In this document: positions 43,575 to 52,076 of the stretch, in pieces
Layout of the letters: every line of letters begins with the position of its first letter
Numbering within the stretch: position 1 is the stretch's first letter
NCBI GenBank assembly: GCA_934622035.1
Contig: CAKTVG010000005.1
Location: forward strand, 55,358 to 119,357
Reading direction: 5' to 3'
Length of the DNA: 64,000 bases
DNA from: an uncultured Oscillospiraceae bacterium
GTDB taxonomy: Bacteria > Bacillota > Clostridia > Oscillospirales > Oscillospiraceae
The notes under the pieces: model-generated
What the model was told of the DNA's origin: nothing
Seen by the model: only the letters and a program-made list of their open reading frames with translations
Databases searched by the model: none
Position numbers and translations under genes: made by a program

Positions 43575-46500
43575 ATGCTGCAACTCAAGCACATACATAA
43601 GCAATATAAAACGGGCGAGCTGATCCAGAATGCGCTGGACGATGTGAGCCTCAGCCTGCGGGATAACGAATTTGTGGCGATTCTGGGACCGAGCGGCTCC
43701 GGCAAGACCACGCTCTTGAATATCATTGGCGGCCTTGACCGCTACGACTCCGGCGATCTGATCATCAACGGCGTCTCCACGCGCAGGTATTCCGACCGTG
43801 ATTGGGACTCCTATCGGAATCATACCATCGGCTTTGTTTTCCAGAGCTACAACCTGATCCCGCACCAGACGGTTCTGGCCAACGTGGAGCTGGCGCTGAC
43901 GATCTCCGGTATTTCCCGCGCGGAGCGCCGCCGCCGCGCAAAAGCCGCACTGGAGCAGGTCGGCCTCGGCGCGCAGTGCCACAAGCGTCCGGGAGAGATG
44001 TCCGGCGGTCAAATGCAGCGCGTCGCCATTGCGCGTGCGCTCGTCAACAACCCTGATATTCTGCTGGCCGATGAGCCGACCGGCGCGCTGGACAGCGAGA
44101 CGAGCATTCAGGTCATGGAGCTTTTGAAGGAGGTCGCAAAGGACCGCCTGGTCGTGATGGTCACGCACAATCCGGAGCTTGCCGAGCGCTATGCCACGCG
44201 CATAGTAAAGCTCAAGGACGGCATTATCCGTTCAGATTCCATGCCCTTTGCACCGGAGGAGGCGGAAGCGCCGGTGCATAAAAATCTCGGAAAGTCCTCC
44301 ATGTCGATCTGGACGTCGCTGGCGCTGAGCTTTAACAATCTGCGGACGAAGAAGGCGAGAACCTTCCTGACCGCCTTTGCCGGCTCCATCGGTATCATCG
44401 GCATTGCGCTGATTCTGTCTCTTTCGAACGGTGTGAACCGTTATATCGAATCCATCGAAAAGGACACGCTTTCGGAGTATCCGCTGCAAATTCAGAGCAC
44501 CGGTATGGATATGACCTCCATGCTGACGATGAATATGCCGCAGACCGGCTCCGGCGAGAAAGAGGACGGCCGCGTCACGGTCAATCAGATGATGACCTCG
44601 CTTTTTTCTCAGGTCAACGCGAACGACCTCGCTTCTCTGAAAAGCTATTTTGACAGCGGTGCAAGCGGTGTTGAGGATTATGCCAGCGCAGTGGAATATC
44701 TCTATAATGTTACGCCGCAGATCTATCTGGAGAAGGAGAGCGGCATTCGTCAGGTTAATCCGGACCAGACCTTCTCGGCGCTCGGCTTCGGCGGTGATAC
44801 GGAAAACAGCCTGATTTCCTCCATGATGAGCTCCAATGTCTTCTATGAAATGCCGGAAAATCCGGAGCTGTATCAGCAGCAGTACGAGGTCAAGGCCGGA
44901 CGCTGGGCAGAAAACTATGACGAATGCGTTCTGGTGCTCTCGCCCAACGGCGGCATCAGCGATTTCATGCTCTATACCCTCGGCCTGCGTGACGGCGTGG
45001 AGCTGGACGAGATGCTGCGCCGCTTTTCACAGAATGAGAACATCGACACCCCGGACAGCTTTGAGAGCTATGCCTATGAGGATTTTCTGGACGTTACCTT
45101 CCGACTGGTCAGCAGCACGGATTACTATGTCTATGATGAGGAGCACGGCCTCTGGCGCGATAAAACAGATGATGAAGCGTATCTGACGAATCTTGTCCAT
45201 AGCGGCGAGACGCTGCGCATTGTCGGCGTTGTGCAGGCGGCGGACGGGGCGACAGCCACCATGCTCTATTCCGGCATCGGCTACCAGCCCTCCCTGACCC
45301 GCCATGTTGCTGAGCTGGCAGGCGAAAGCAGGATCGTGAAGGAGCAGCTCTCCAAGCCGCAGATCAATGTGCTCAACGGCGAGGCGTTTGCCGCCGAGAC
45401 AAGCGGCAGTGCGCTCAATCTTTCCGGTCTGTTCACCGTCGATCCCGCGGCCCTGCAGGATGCCTTTCAATTTGGCGACATGTCTTCGCTCCTCGGCGGC
45501 GTTTCCTTCGACCTTTCCGGCGCCATTGACCCGGATCAAATTGACGCTGATCTGCCGGAGCTGGACTGGGCGTCGCTCCTGAAGGGCGTGAAGCTGAATC
45601 TTTCGGCAGACACGGTGAAAAACCTTTTGCAGGGGCTGGCGGGCAGCTATCAGGACTATATCGCAGAGCATCCCGAGGCGGATTATACCCGTTTGGATGA
45701 GTATTTCGCGGAGTATCTGAAAACGCCGGAGGCGCAACAGCGCTTTGCCGACGGGATCAAGAGAATTCTAGCGGAGAACGGCACGGTAAAAATCTCTCCT
45801 GACGCGCTGAAGAACCTCCTTCAGGCGCTGCTGGAGGGATATCAGGCCTATATCGAGGCAAACGGCCTGGATGACCCGGCGCGCACGGCGGAATACCTTG
45901 CAGAGTATCTTCAGACGGAGGAAGCGCAGCAGATCATCCGAGACGGGGTGGAGAAGATTTTTTCCTACGACGGCGATATCACCGTCCTGCCGGAGCAGCT
46001 GACGGAGCTGGCCGAGGATATGTACGCGGGCTATCAGGAATACGCCGCGGCGAACGGTCTTGCAGATCCTTCAAAATTCGCAGAGACGATGTCGGATTTT
46101 TTCCGGACGCCGGAGGTACAGCAGCAGCTGATCGAGGCATTTTTGCAGACGGTGGACGTCGATGCCTTGCAGGCACAGCTGTCCGAGCTGCTGCATAGCT
46201 ATCTCGGCGCGCTGGCCGGCTCTCTGCAGGGGCAGATTTCCTCTGCCGTGCAGCAGGCAATGACGCAGCTGGCAGACCGCTTCCCGCAGCTGCTTGCGCA
46301 GAGCCTGTCCGGCAGCGGCTCGGGCTTGCAGCTCGATGCGAAGGCGATGATGAACGCGGTGCAGCTGAACATGGGCCAGCAGGAGCTTTCCGAGCTGCTG
46401 CGCTCCATGCTCCTGACAGAGGATACCTCCTATGAGAGCAATCTGCGCAAGCTGGGCTACGTGGATTTTTCCCAACCGAGCGAAATCCGCATCTATCCGC

Positions 46501-47051
46501 GCGATTTTGAAAGCAAAGAGAGCATTCTCACCATTCTGGACGACTATAACAGCCGAATGGAGGCGCGTGGAGAGCAGGACAAGGTCATTCGTTATACCGA
46601 CATGGTCGGCACGATGATGACCTCTGTCACGCAGATCGTCAACATCATCAGCTATGTGCTTGTGGCCTTTGTGGCGATTTCTCTGGTGGTTTCCTCTATC
46701 ATGATCGGGGTCATTACCTATATCAGCGTGATGGAGCGCCGGAAGGAGATCGGTATCCTGCGTGCCATTGGCGCATCGAAGCGCAACGTCTCTCAGGTCT
46801 TCAATGCAGAAACCTTTATCATCGGCCTGCTGGCAGGCGTGATCGGCATTGGCGTGACGCTGCTCTTGCTCCTGCCCGGAAATGCCATTCTGCACTCTCT
46901 TACGGGGCAGCCGAACATCAGTGCGTCTTTACCGGCCTTCTCCGGTCTGGTTTTGATTCTTCTGAGCACTGCGCTGACCATGCTTGGCGGTCTGATTCCG
47001 TCCAGAAGCGCGGCAAAGTGCAATCCGGTCACGGCGCTGCGCGCGGAATAA
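43575..47051 (+). CDS. MacB-like ABC ATPase-permease fusion with repeat-containing ectodomain
   Basis: 1158 residues. Residues 1-225: ATPase of the MacB/LolD type with Walker A GPSGSGKTT, signature MSGGQMQR, Walker B ILLADEPTGALD. A first membrane helix lies at about 265-285, followed by an exceptionally large extracytoplasmic region to about residue 1035. The last three helices carry the FtsX motifs (MERRKEIGILRAIGAS, GGLIPSRSAAKCNPVTALR). The ectodomain contains three tandem units of about 64 residues (672-863). ATG 43575 has AAAGGA six bases upstream. Family members move lipids or peptides or drive cell-wall enzymes by mechanotransmission; the substrate is unknown. Confidence 0.9.
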   Translation: MLQLKHIHKQYKTGELIQNALDDVSLSLRDNEFVAILGPSGSGKTTLLNIIGGLDRYDSGDLIINGVSTRRYSDRDWDSYRNHTIGFVFQSYNLIPHQTVLANVELALTISGISRAERRRRAKAALEQVGLGAQCHKRPGEMSGGQMQRVAIARALVNNPDILLADEPTGALDSETSIQVMELLKEVAKDRLVVMVTHNPELAERYATRIVKLKDGIIRSDSMPFAPEEAEAPVHKNLGKSSMSIWTSLALSFNNLRTKKARTFLTAFAGSIGIIGIALILSLSNGVNRYIESIEKDTLSEYPLQIQSTGMDMTSMLTMNMPQTGSGEKEDGRVTVNQMMTSLFSQVNANDLASLKSYFDSGASGVEDYASAVEYLYNVTPQIYLEKESGIRQVNPDQTFSALGFGGDTENSLISSMMSSNVFYEMPENPELYQQQYEVKAGRWAENYDECVLVLSPNGGISDFMLYTLGLRDGVELDEMLRRFSQNENIDTPDSFESYAYEDFLDVTFRLVSSTDYYVYDEEHGLWRDKTDDEAYLTNLVHSGETLRIVGVVQAADGATATMLYSGIGYQPSLTRHVAELAGESRIVKEQLSKPQINVLNGEAFAAETSGSALNLSGLFTVDPAALQDAFQFGDMSSLLGGVSFDLSGAIDPDQIDADLPELDWASLLKGVKLNLSADTVKNLLQGLAGSYQDYIAEHPEADYTRLDEYFAEYLKTPEAQQRFADGIKRILAENGTVKISPDALKNLLQALLEGYQAYIEANGLDDPARTAEYLAEYLQTEEAQQIIRDGVEKIFSYDGDITVLPEQLTELAEDMYAGYQEYAAANGLADPSKFAETMSDFFRTPEVQQQLIEAFLQTVDVDALQAQLSELLHSYLGALAGSLQGQISSAVQQAMTQLADRFPQLLAQSLSGSGSGLQLDAKAMMNAVQLNMGQQELSELLRSMLLTEDTSYESNLRKLGYVDFSQPSEIRIYPRDFESKESILTILDDYNSRMEARGEQDKVIRYTDMVGTMMTSVTQIVNIISYVLVAFVAISLVVSSIMIGVITYISVMERRKEIGILRAIGASKRNVSQVFNAETFIIGLLAGVIGIGVTLLLLLPGNAILHSLTGQPNISASLPAFSGLVLILLSTALTMLGGLIPSRSAAKCNPVTALRAE
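45588..46163 (+). repeat. Three tandem about 64-codon repeats inside the ABC ectodomain
   Basis: Units begin at 45588, 45786 and 45978. Shared pattern: L-x-x-L-L/A-x-x-L/M-x-x-x-Y-x-x-Y, then D/P-rich linker, EYxAEYLxTxEAQQxxxDGxxxI. Diverged at the protein level; unit 3 is the weakest. Confidence 0.75.
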
Positions 47052-47066
47052 TTTTTCATTTAGGGA

Positions 47067-47095
47067 TTCCCAAACGACCGGTTTTACGTTATAAT
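47067..47095 (+). promoter_or_regulatory. Promoter of the hydrogenase module
   Basis: TTCCCA (47067-47072), 17 bases, TATAAT (47090-47095). Confidence 0.6.
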
Positions 47096-47101
47096 TGAAT
47101 C

Positions 47102-47190
47102 AGAAGTTAGCCTCCCTATCCGCCGCATTGCAGATGAAGGACGCTTGAATCTGCTCTCAGGGGGTAGGCCTCGGCCTGCCCCTGTTTACT
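47102..47190 (+). promoter_or_regulatory. Structured leader of the hydrogenase module
   Basis: A stem GCAGAT/ATCTGC at about 47130-47154 is followed by a terminator-like hairpin (47158-47163 with 47179-47184, then 47166-47169 with 47174-47177) and a T-rich tail. An upstream CCTCCC (about 47111) could pair with GGGG..AGG of the hairpin, giving an alternative fold. It fits no riboswitch class I know. Confidence 0.45.
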
Positions 47191-47215
47191 TTAATTCAAA
47201 CAAGGAGTGATGCGT

Positions 47216-49048
47216 ATGAGCCGGTTGACCATCTTTACCCAGGATCGCGCCCGTTCCACCGTGGAGACCATGTACAAGGACATGGAGCGGCGCATCGTCG
47301 CCTCTCAGGCGGGCGTCTGCCCGGTTGATCTTTCTTCGGCCTTTTTGAAAATGTGCCATGCACAGTCCTGCGGCAAATGCGTTCCCTGCCGCGTGGGACT
47401 GGGACAGCTCGGCAGGCTGCTCGAAGACGTCCTCAATGGCGACGCCACGGAGGAAACCCTTGAGGTTATCGAAAAGACCGCGCGGACGATTTTTCTCACG
47501 GCGGACTGCGCCATCGGCTATGAGGCGGCGCTGATGGTCCTGCGCGGACTGGAGGGCTTCCGCAACGACTTTGAGGAGCATATCCGCCGAGGCCGCTGCA
47601 TCTGCTCGTTGGATCAGCCGGTGCCCTGCGTTTCCATGTGCCCTGCACACGTGGACGTGCCGGGCTATATCGCCTGTGTGCTCGAAGGACGCTATGCCGA
47701 TGCCGTTCGTTTGATCCGCAAGGACAATCCCATGCCCGCCGTCTGCGGCATGATCTGCGAGCATCCCTGCGAGATTCAGTGCCGCCGCAGCCTGATGGAC
47801 GACCCGGTCAATATCCGCGGCCTGAAGCGCTACGCCGTTTCTCACGCCGGGGAAGTGCCGCTGCCGCAGTGTGCGCCGCCCACGGGAAAGCATGTCGCCA
47901 TCATCGGCGGCGGCCCAGGCGGCCTGAGCGCGGCGTATTACCTGCGCCTGATGGGCCATGAGGTCACCGTTTTTGAGCAGAGAAAGCAGTTCGGCGGTAT
48001 GCTGCGCTACGGCATTCCGCGTTACCGCCTGCCGCGCGAGATTTTGCAGGCGGAGGTGGATACGATCCTCTCGCTTGGAATCCATACGAAAACCGAGGTC
48101 AGCGTAGGGGAGAACCCCTCGGTGATGGATCTGCACCGTGATTATGACGCGGTTTACATCGCCATCGGCGCGCATACGGACCGCAAGGTCGGCATTGAGG
48201 GCGAGGATGCCACAGGCGTGATCTCCGCCGTGCAGCTGCTGCGGGACATCGGCGACAACCGTCTGCCGGATTTCACGGGCAAACGCGTGTGCGTGATCGG
48301 CGGCGGCAACGTCTCCATGGACGTGGCGCGCAGCGCCGTGCGTCTGGGTGCTGCCTCGGTCAAGGTGGTTTACCGCCGCCGCAAGATCGACATGACTGCA
48401 CAGGCGCTGGAGGTCGAGGGCGCAATCGCCGAGGGCTGCGAGATTCTGGAGCTGCAAAAGCCGGTTTGTATTGAAAAGGACGAGAACGGCTGCGTTGCCG
48501 CCCTGATGGCAAAGCCCCAGATGGTCGGCCCAATTCAGAAAGGCCGGCCGGCGCCGGTGGACTCCTCCGAGCCGGAGACGCGTATTCCCTGCGATTATGT
48601 GCTCGTCGCCATCGGGCAAGGCATTCAGGCGCAGCCCTTTGAAAAGAGCGGCATTCCGGTCAAGCGCGGCGTGATCGACGCGATGAACTGGAGCGGTATT
48701 CGCAACGTTCCCGGCGTTTTTGCCGGCGGCGACTGCGTGACCGGCCCGGCGACGGTGATTCGCGCGATTGCGGCGGGGAAGGTTGCCGCGGCGAATATCG
48801 ATGAATATCTGGGCTTCAACCACGTGATTTCCTGCGATGTGGAGATTCCGCCGGTGCATTTTGAAGAAAAAATCCACCGCGGACGCATCAACATGCGCGA
48901 GCGCCCGGCAGGCGAGCGGCGCGACGACTTTCATCTGATTGAATGCGGCCTGACGGACGAGGAAGCGCACACGGAGGCAAGCCGCTGCCTGCGCTGTGAT
49001 AAATTCGGTTATGGTATTTTTAAGGGCGGGAGGCAGAGAGAATGGTAA
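47216..49048 (+). CDS. NuoF-type Fe-S domain fused to GltD-like NAD(P)H oxidoreductase
   Basis: 610 residues. Residues about 40-115 match only the C-terminal 4Fe-4S domain of NuoF (SCGKCVPCRVG at 51-61, fourth Cys in ADCAIG). From 130 on it is a glutamate synthase beta-like module: N-terminal Fe-S cysteines (Cys138, 142, 177, 181, 185, 189), FAD motif GGGPGG (231-236), NAD(P)H motif VIGGGNVSMD and the late GVFAGGDCV FAD motif. The NuoF FMN/NADH Rossmann part is absent. It overlaps the hydrogenase gene by seven bases, so it is probably its NAD(P)H-linked electron partner. Start ATG 47216, eight bases after AAGGAG. Confidence 0.85.
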   Translation: MSRLTIFTQDRARSTVETMYKDMERRIVASQAGVCPVDLSSAFLKMCHAQSCGKCVPCRVGLGQLGRLLEDVLNGDATEETLEVIEKTARTIFLTADCAIGYEAALMVLRGLEGFRNDFEEHIRRGRCICSLDQPVPCVSMCPAHVDVPGYIACVLEGRYADAVRLIRKDNPMPAVCGMICEHPCEIQCRRSLMDDPVNIRGLKRYAVSHAGEVPLPQCAPPTGKHVAIIGGGPGGLSAAYYLRLMGHEVTVFEQRKQFGGMLRYGIPRYRLPREILQAEVDTILSLGIHTKTEVSVGENPSVMDLHRDYDAVYIAIGAHTDRKVGIEGEDATGVISAVQLLRDIGDNRLPDFTGKRVCVIGGGNVSMDVARSAVRLGAASVKVVYRRRKIDMTAQALEVEGAIAEGCEILELQKPVCIEKDENGCVAALMAKPQMVGPIQKGRPAPVDSSEPETRIPCDYVLVAIGQGIQAQPFEKSGIPVKRGVIDAMNWSGIRNVPGVFAGGDCVTGPATVIRAIAAGKVAAANIDEYLGFNHVISCDVEIPPVHFEEKIHRGRINMRERPAGERRDDFHLIECGLTDEEAHTEASRCLRCDKFGYGIFKGGRQREW

Positions 49049-50763
49049 ATCTGACGATCAACGGAATTCCCGTACAGGCGGAGGAGCATATGACGCTCCT
49101 GACGGCCGCCGCCTCCGCCGGCATCGAGATTCCGACGCTGTGCTATCTCAAGGACATCAACGAGATCGGCGCCTGTCGCGTGTGCATGGTGGAGATAGAG
49201 GGCGTTGACCGGCTCAAGGCGGCGTGCAAGGCGACGGTGAGCGAGGGTATGGTTGTCTATACCAACAGCCCGCGCGTGCGCGAGGCGCGTCGGATCAACG
49301 TAGAGCTCATTCTTTCCGAGCACAACGACCACTGTGCCTCCTGCGTGCGCAGCGGAAACTGCACGCTGCAAAGGCTCTGCAACGACCTTGGCATCACGGA
49401 GGAGCATTTTGAAAAGCAGCTGCCCAAAAACCGTTGGAGCCGCCACTTCCCTCTGGTGCGCGACGCCGCAAAATGCGTGAAGTGCATGCGCTGCGTGCAG
49501 ATCTGCGACCATGTGCAGCAGCTGCATATCTGGGACATTGCGAACACCGGATCTCGTACGACGATCGACGTCTCTCGCAACCGCTTCATCAGCGAGTCTG
49601 ACTGTGCGCTGTGCGGGCAGTGCATTACGCATTGCCCCGTTGGAGCCTTGCAGGAGCGGGACGACACGCAGAAGGTCTACGCCGCGTTGGCAGACCCGGA
49701 GAAGATCACCGTGGTGCAGGTAGCCCCCGCCGTCCGCGCCGCGTGGGGCGAGAGCTTCGGGCTGTCTCCGAAATTTGCCACGGCGGAGCGGCTCGTCGCC
49801 GCCCTGCGCAGGATGGGCTTTCAGTACATTTTTGATACGAATTTCTCGGCCGACCTGACGATCATGGAGGAGGGAAGCGAGTTTTTGCAGCGCCTGCGCG
49901 AGCATGGGACGCTGCCGCTGTTCACCTCCTGCTGTCCCGGCTGGGTGCGCTTTGTCAAGTCGCAGTATCCGGAGTTCACGGACAATCTGTCCACGGCCAA
50001 GTCGCCGCAGCAGATGTTTGGCGCCGTGGCGAAGAGCTATTATGCGCAACTACTCGGCGTCGAACCGGAGAGGATTTACTGCGTTTCCGTCATGCCCTGC
50101 GTGGCGAAAAAGCAGGAATGCGCCCTGCCGAATATGAATGACGCAGGGGCAGGGCCGGACGTGGACGCCGTTCTGACCACAAGAGAGATCGTGCGTATGC
50201 TGCGCGCGGAGCACATTCATCCGGCGGCCCTGCCGGAGGAACCCTTTGACCGTCCGCTTGGAACCGGCACTGGTGCAGCGGTGATTTTCGGCGCAACCGG
50301 CGGCGTGATGGAGGCGGCGCTGCGTTCCGCGTCCTATCTGCTTACGGGACGAAACCCGGAGCCGGATGCTTTCCGTGCAGTGCGCGGGATGCAGGGCTGG
50401 CGTGAGGCGGAGTTTACGCTCACGGGAACGACGGTGCGCGTGGCCGTGGCGAACGGCCTGGGAAATGCACGCCAATTGATGGAGGCGCTGCGCAGCGGCA
50501 GCGTAAAATATGATTTTGTGGAGGTCATGGCCTGCCCCGGCGGCTGCGCGGGCGGCGGCGGACAGCCGATTCACGACGGGAAGGAGCTTGCCCAGCCGCG
50601 CGCGGCGGTGCTTTACGGCCTCGATCAGGGAAACGCGCTGCGCTTTTCCCACGAGAACCCGGCGGTGCTTGCCTGCTATCGCGACTACTTCGGTCAGCCG
50701 TTATCCGAGAGGGCGCACCATCTGCTGCACACGGATCACCACGCGTGGGAAATGCCAAAATAG
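49042..50763 (+). CDS. hydA: [FeFe] hydrogenase catalytic subunit
   Basis: 573 residues, close to the size of Clostridium hydrogenase I. Seen: N-terminal [2Fe-2S] cysteines (TLCYLKDINEIGACRVC), the His-Cys3 cluster (HNDHCASCVRSGNC), two 4Fe-4S motifs (CVKCMRCVQIC, CALCGQCITHC), and all H-cluster motifs: TSCCPGW, MPCVAKKQE and ACPGGCAGGGGQP. Makes or consumes H2. Genes for the HydEFG maturases are not in the window. Translationally coupled to the upstream oxidoreductase. No NuoE-like gene is present, unlike trimeric HydABC. Confidence 0.96.
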   Translation: MVNLTINGIPVQAEEHMTLLTAAASAGIEIPTLCYLKDINEIGACRVCMVEIEGVDRLKAACKATVSEGMVVYTNSPRVREARRINVELILSEHNDHCASCVRSGNCTLQRLCNDLGITEEHFEKQLPKNRWSRHFPLVRDAAKCVKCMRCVQICDHVQQLHIWDIANTGSRTTIDVSRNRFISESDCALCGQCITHCPVGALQERDDTQKVYAALADPEKITVVQVAPAVRAAWGESFGLSPKFATAERLVAALRRMGFQYIFDTNFSADLTIMEEGSEFLQRLREHGTLPLFTSCCPGWVRFVKSQYPEFTDNLSTAKSPQQMFGAVAKSYYAQLLGVEPERIYCVSVMPCVAKKQECALPNMNDAGAGPDVDAVLTTREIVRMLRAEHIHPAALPEEPFDRPLGTGTGAAVIFGATGGVMEAALRSASYLLTGRNPEPDAFRAVRGMQGWREAEFTLTGTTVRVAVANGLGNARQLMEALRSGSVKYDFVEVMACPGGCAGGGGQPIHDGKELAQPRAAVLYGLDQGNALRFSHENPAVLACYRDYFGQPLSERAHHLLHTDHHAWEMPK

Positions 50764-50851
50764 CAGAAACAGTATAGCCCACGGCGCGATTAAGAAACAA
50801 GCGGTCAAGTGATTAAGAATCTCTTAACATATGGCGATCTTCAAACAAAAG

Positions 50852-50888
50852 CACCGGCTTTGTGCATTGCAAAGCCGGCTGCTTTATG
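50852..50888 (+). terminator. Hairpin after the hydrogenase module, overlapping the next promoter
   Basis: Stem AAAGCA + CCGGCTTTG pairing with CAAAGCCGG + TGCTTT (one bulged C), seven-base loop; few T after it. The right arm contains the -35 box of the next promoter. Confidence 0.65.
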
Positions 50889-50895
50889 GTAAAAT
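50867..50895 (+). promoter_or_regulatory. Promoter of the EIIC-like gene
   Basis: TTGCAA (50867-50872), 17 bases, TAAAAT (50890-50895), TGG extended -10. Confidence 0.75.
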
Positions 50896-50927
50896 GAGGA
50901 CATAATTGAAAGAGGGGGGGAATTTTC

Positions 50928-51989
50928 ATGTCGAAATTCCGGAGCTTCCTGGAGCGGAAAAACATCCGACCCTCCGCAAAGCTCTACTTCATCGATACCA
51001 TGAGCAGCATGGCGCTGGGCCTCTTTGCCAGCCTGCTCATCGGCACCATCTTCAAAACTGCCGGGCAGTATACCGGCATTTCTCTGCTGACGGACATCGC
51101 CGCCTACGCCACAAAGGCGACCGGCGCGGCGCTGGGCGTTGCGATTGCCTACGCACTGAAGGCGCCGCCTCTGGTTCTGCTGTCGGCTGCGGTGGTCGGC
51201 GTCATCGGCAACGACCTCGGCACGGAGATCGCGCGCGACGGCGCGGATGCCCTGAAGGTTGCAGCCGGTCCGGCGGGCGCCTTCGTCGCGACGGTTGTCG
51301 CTGTGGAGCTGGGCAAGATGGTTTCCAAGGAGACGCACGTGGACATTCTTGTCACACCCGTCGTGACCATTCTCTCCGGTGCGCTGCTGGCAAAGCTCGT
51401 CTGCCCGGCGATCGCCTACGGCATGTACTACCTCGGCGCGTTTATCAACACGGCGACGGAGATGCAGCCCTTCCTGATGGGCATTCTCGTTTCCGTGGTG
51501 GTCGGCATTATCCTGACGCTGCCGATCAGCTCAGCGGCAATCTGCGCCATGATCGGCATTACCGGTCTGGCGGGCGGCGCTGCAACGGCCGGCTGCTGCG
51601 CGCAGATGGTCGGCTTTGCCGTCATCAGCTTCCGGGAAAACCGCTGGAGCGGCCTTGTGGCGCAGGGGCTTGGCACCTCCATGCTGCAAATGGGCAACAT
51701 TGTGAGAAATCCGCGCATCTGGATCCCGGCGACGCTTGCTGCCGCGGTGACCGGCCCGCTATCTACGATGGTTTTCAAGCTCGAATGCACCGGCGTCTCC
51801 GCCGGTATGGGCACCTGCGGCCTGGTTGGCCCGCTGGGCATTATCGCCGATATGGGCAGCCACACAAACGTCTGGATCGGCATTCTGGTTGTCTGTATCC
51901 TTGCACCGGCGATTCTTTCCTGGCTGTTTGCGGTGTTGCTGCGAAAAATCGGCTGGATCCGCGAGGGCGACCTGAAGCTGAATTTGTGA
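50928..51989 (+). CDS. PTS EIIC-like membrane protein (EIIC_2 type)
   Basis: 353 residues, about eight to ten membrane helices. Seen: the N-terminal KLYFIDTMSSMALGLFASLLIGT segment typical of the EIIC_2 family, and Gly-rich helices (GMGTCGLVGPLG). No EIIA or EIIB domains or genes adjoin it, so whether it moves a sugar by phosphotransfer is uncertain; several family members stand alone. Start ATG 50928 after a G-rich site. Own promoter and terminator. Confidence 0.85.
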   Translation: MSKFRSFLERKNIRPSAKLYFIDTMSSMALGLFASLLIGTIFKTAGQYTGISLLTDIAAYATKATGAALGVAIAYALKAPPLVLLSAAVVGVIGNDLGTEIARDGADALKVAAGPAGAFVATVVAVELGKMVSKETHVDILVTPVVTILSGALLAKLVCPAIAYGMYYLGAFINTATEMQPFLMGILVSVVVGIILTLPISSAAICAMIGITGLAGGAATAGCCAQMVGFAVISFRENRWSGLVAQGLGTSMLQMGNIVRNPRIWIPATLAAAVTGPLSTMVFKLECTGVSAGMGTCGLVGPLGIIADMGSHTNVWIGILVVCILAPAILSWLFAVLLRKIGWIREGDLKLNL

Positions 51990-51991
51990 AC

Positions 51992-52027
51992 AAAACCGCC
52001 TCAGAGATCTTCTCTGAGGCGGTTTTT
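51992..52027. terminator. Bidirectional terminator
   Basis: 16-bp perfect stem (51992-52007 with 52011-52026), three-base loop, T run on plus and A run before it, so it can serve both convergent genes. Confidence 0.92.
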
Positions 52028-52039
52028 GCGATAAGACGA

Positions 52040-52059
52040 CGCCGGGGAATTCCCCGGCG
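52040..52059. repeat. 20-base perfect palindrome between convergent genes
   Basis: GC-rich palindrome centred on GAATTC, directly after the oadA stop; a hairpin without a T run on the minus strand, next to the shared terminator. Confidence 0.7.
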
Positions 52060-52076
52060 TTGCTGTGCGTTTATTC

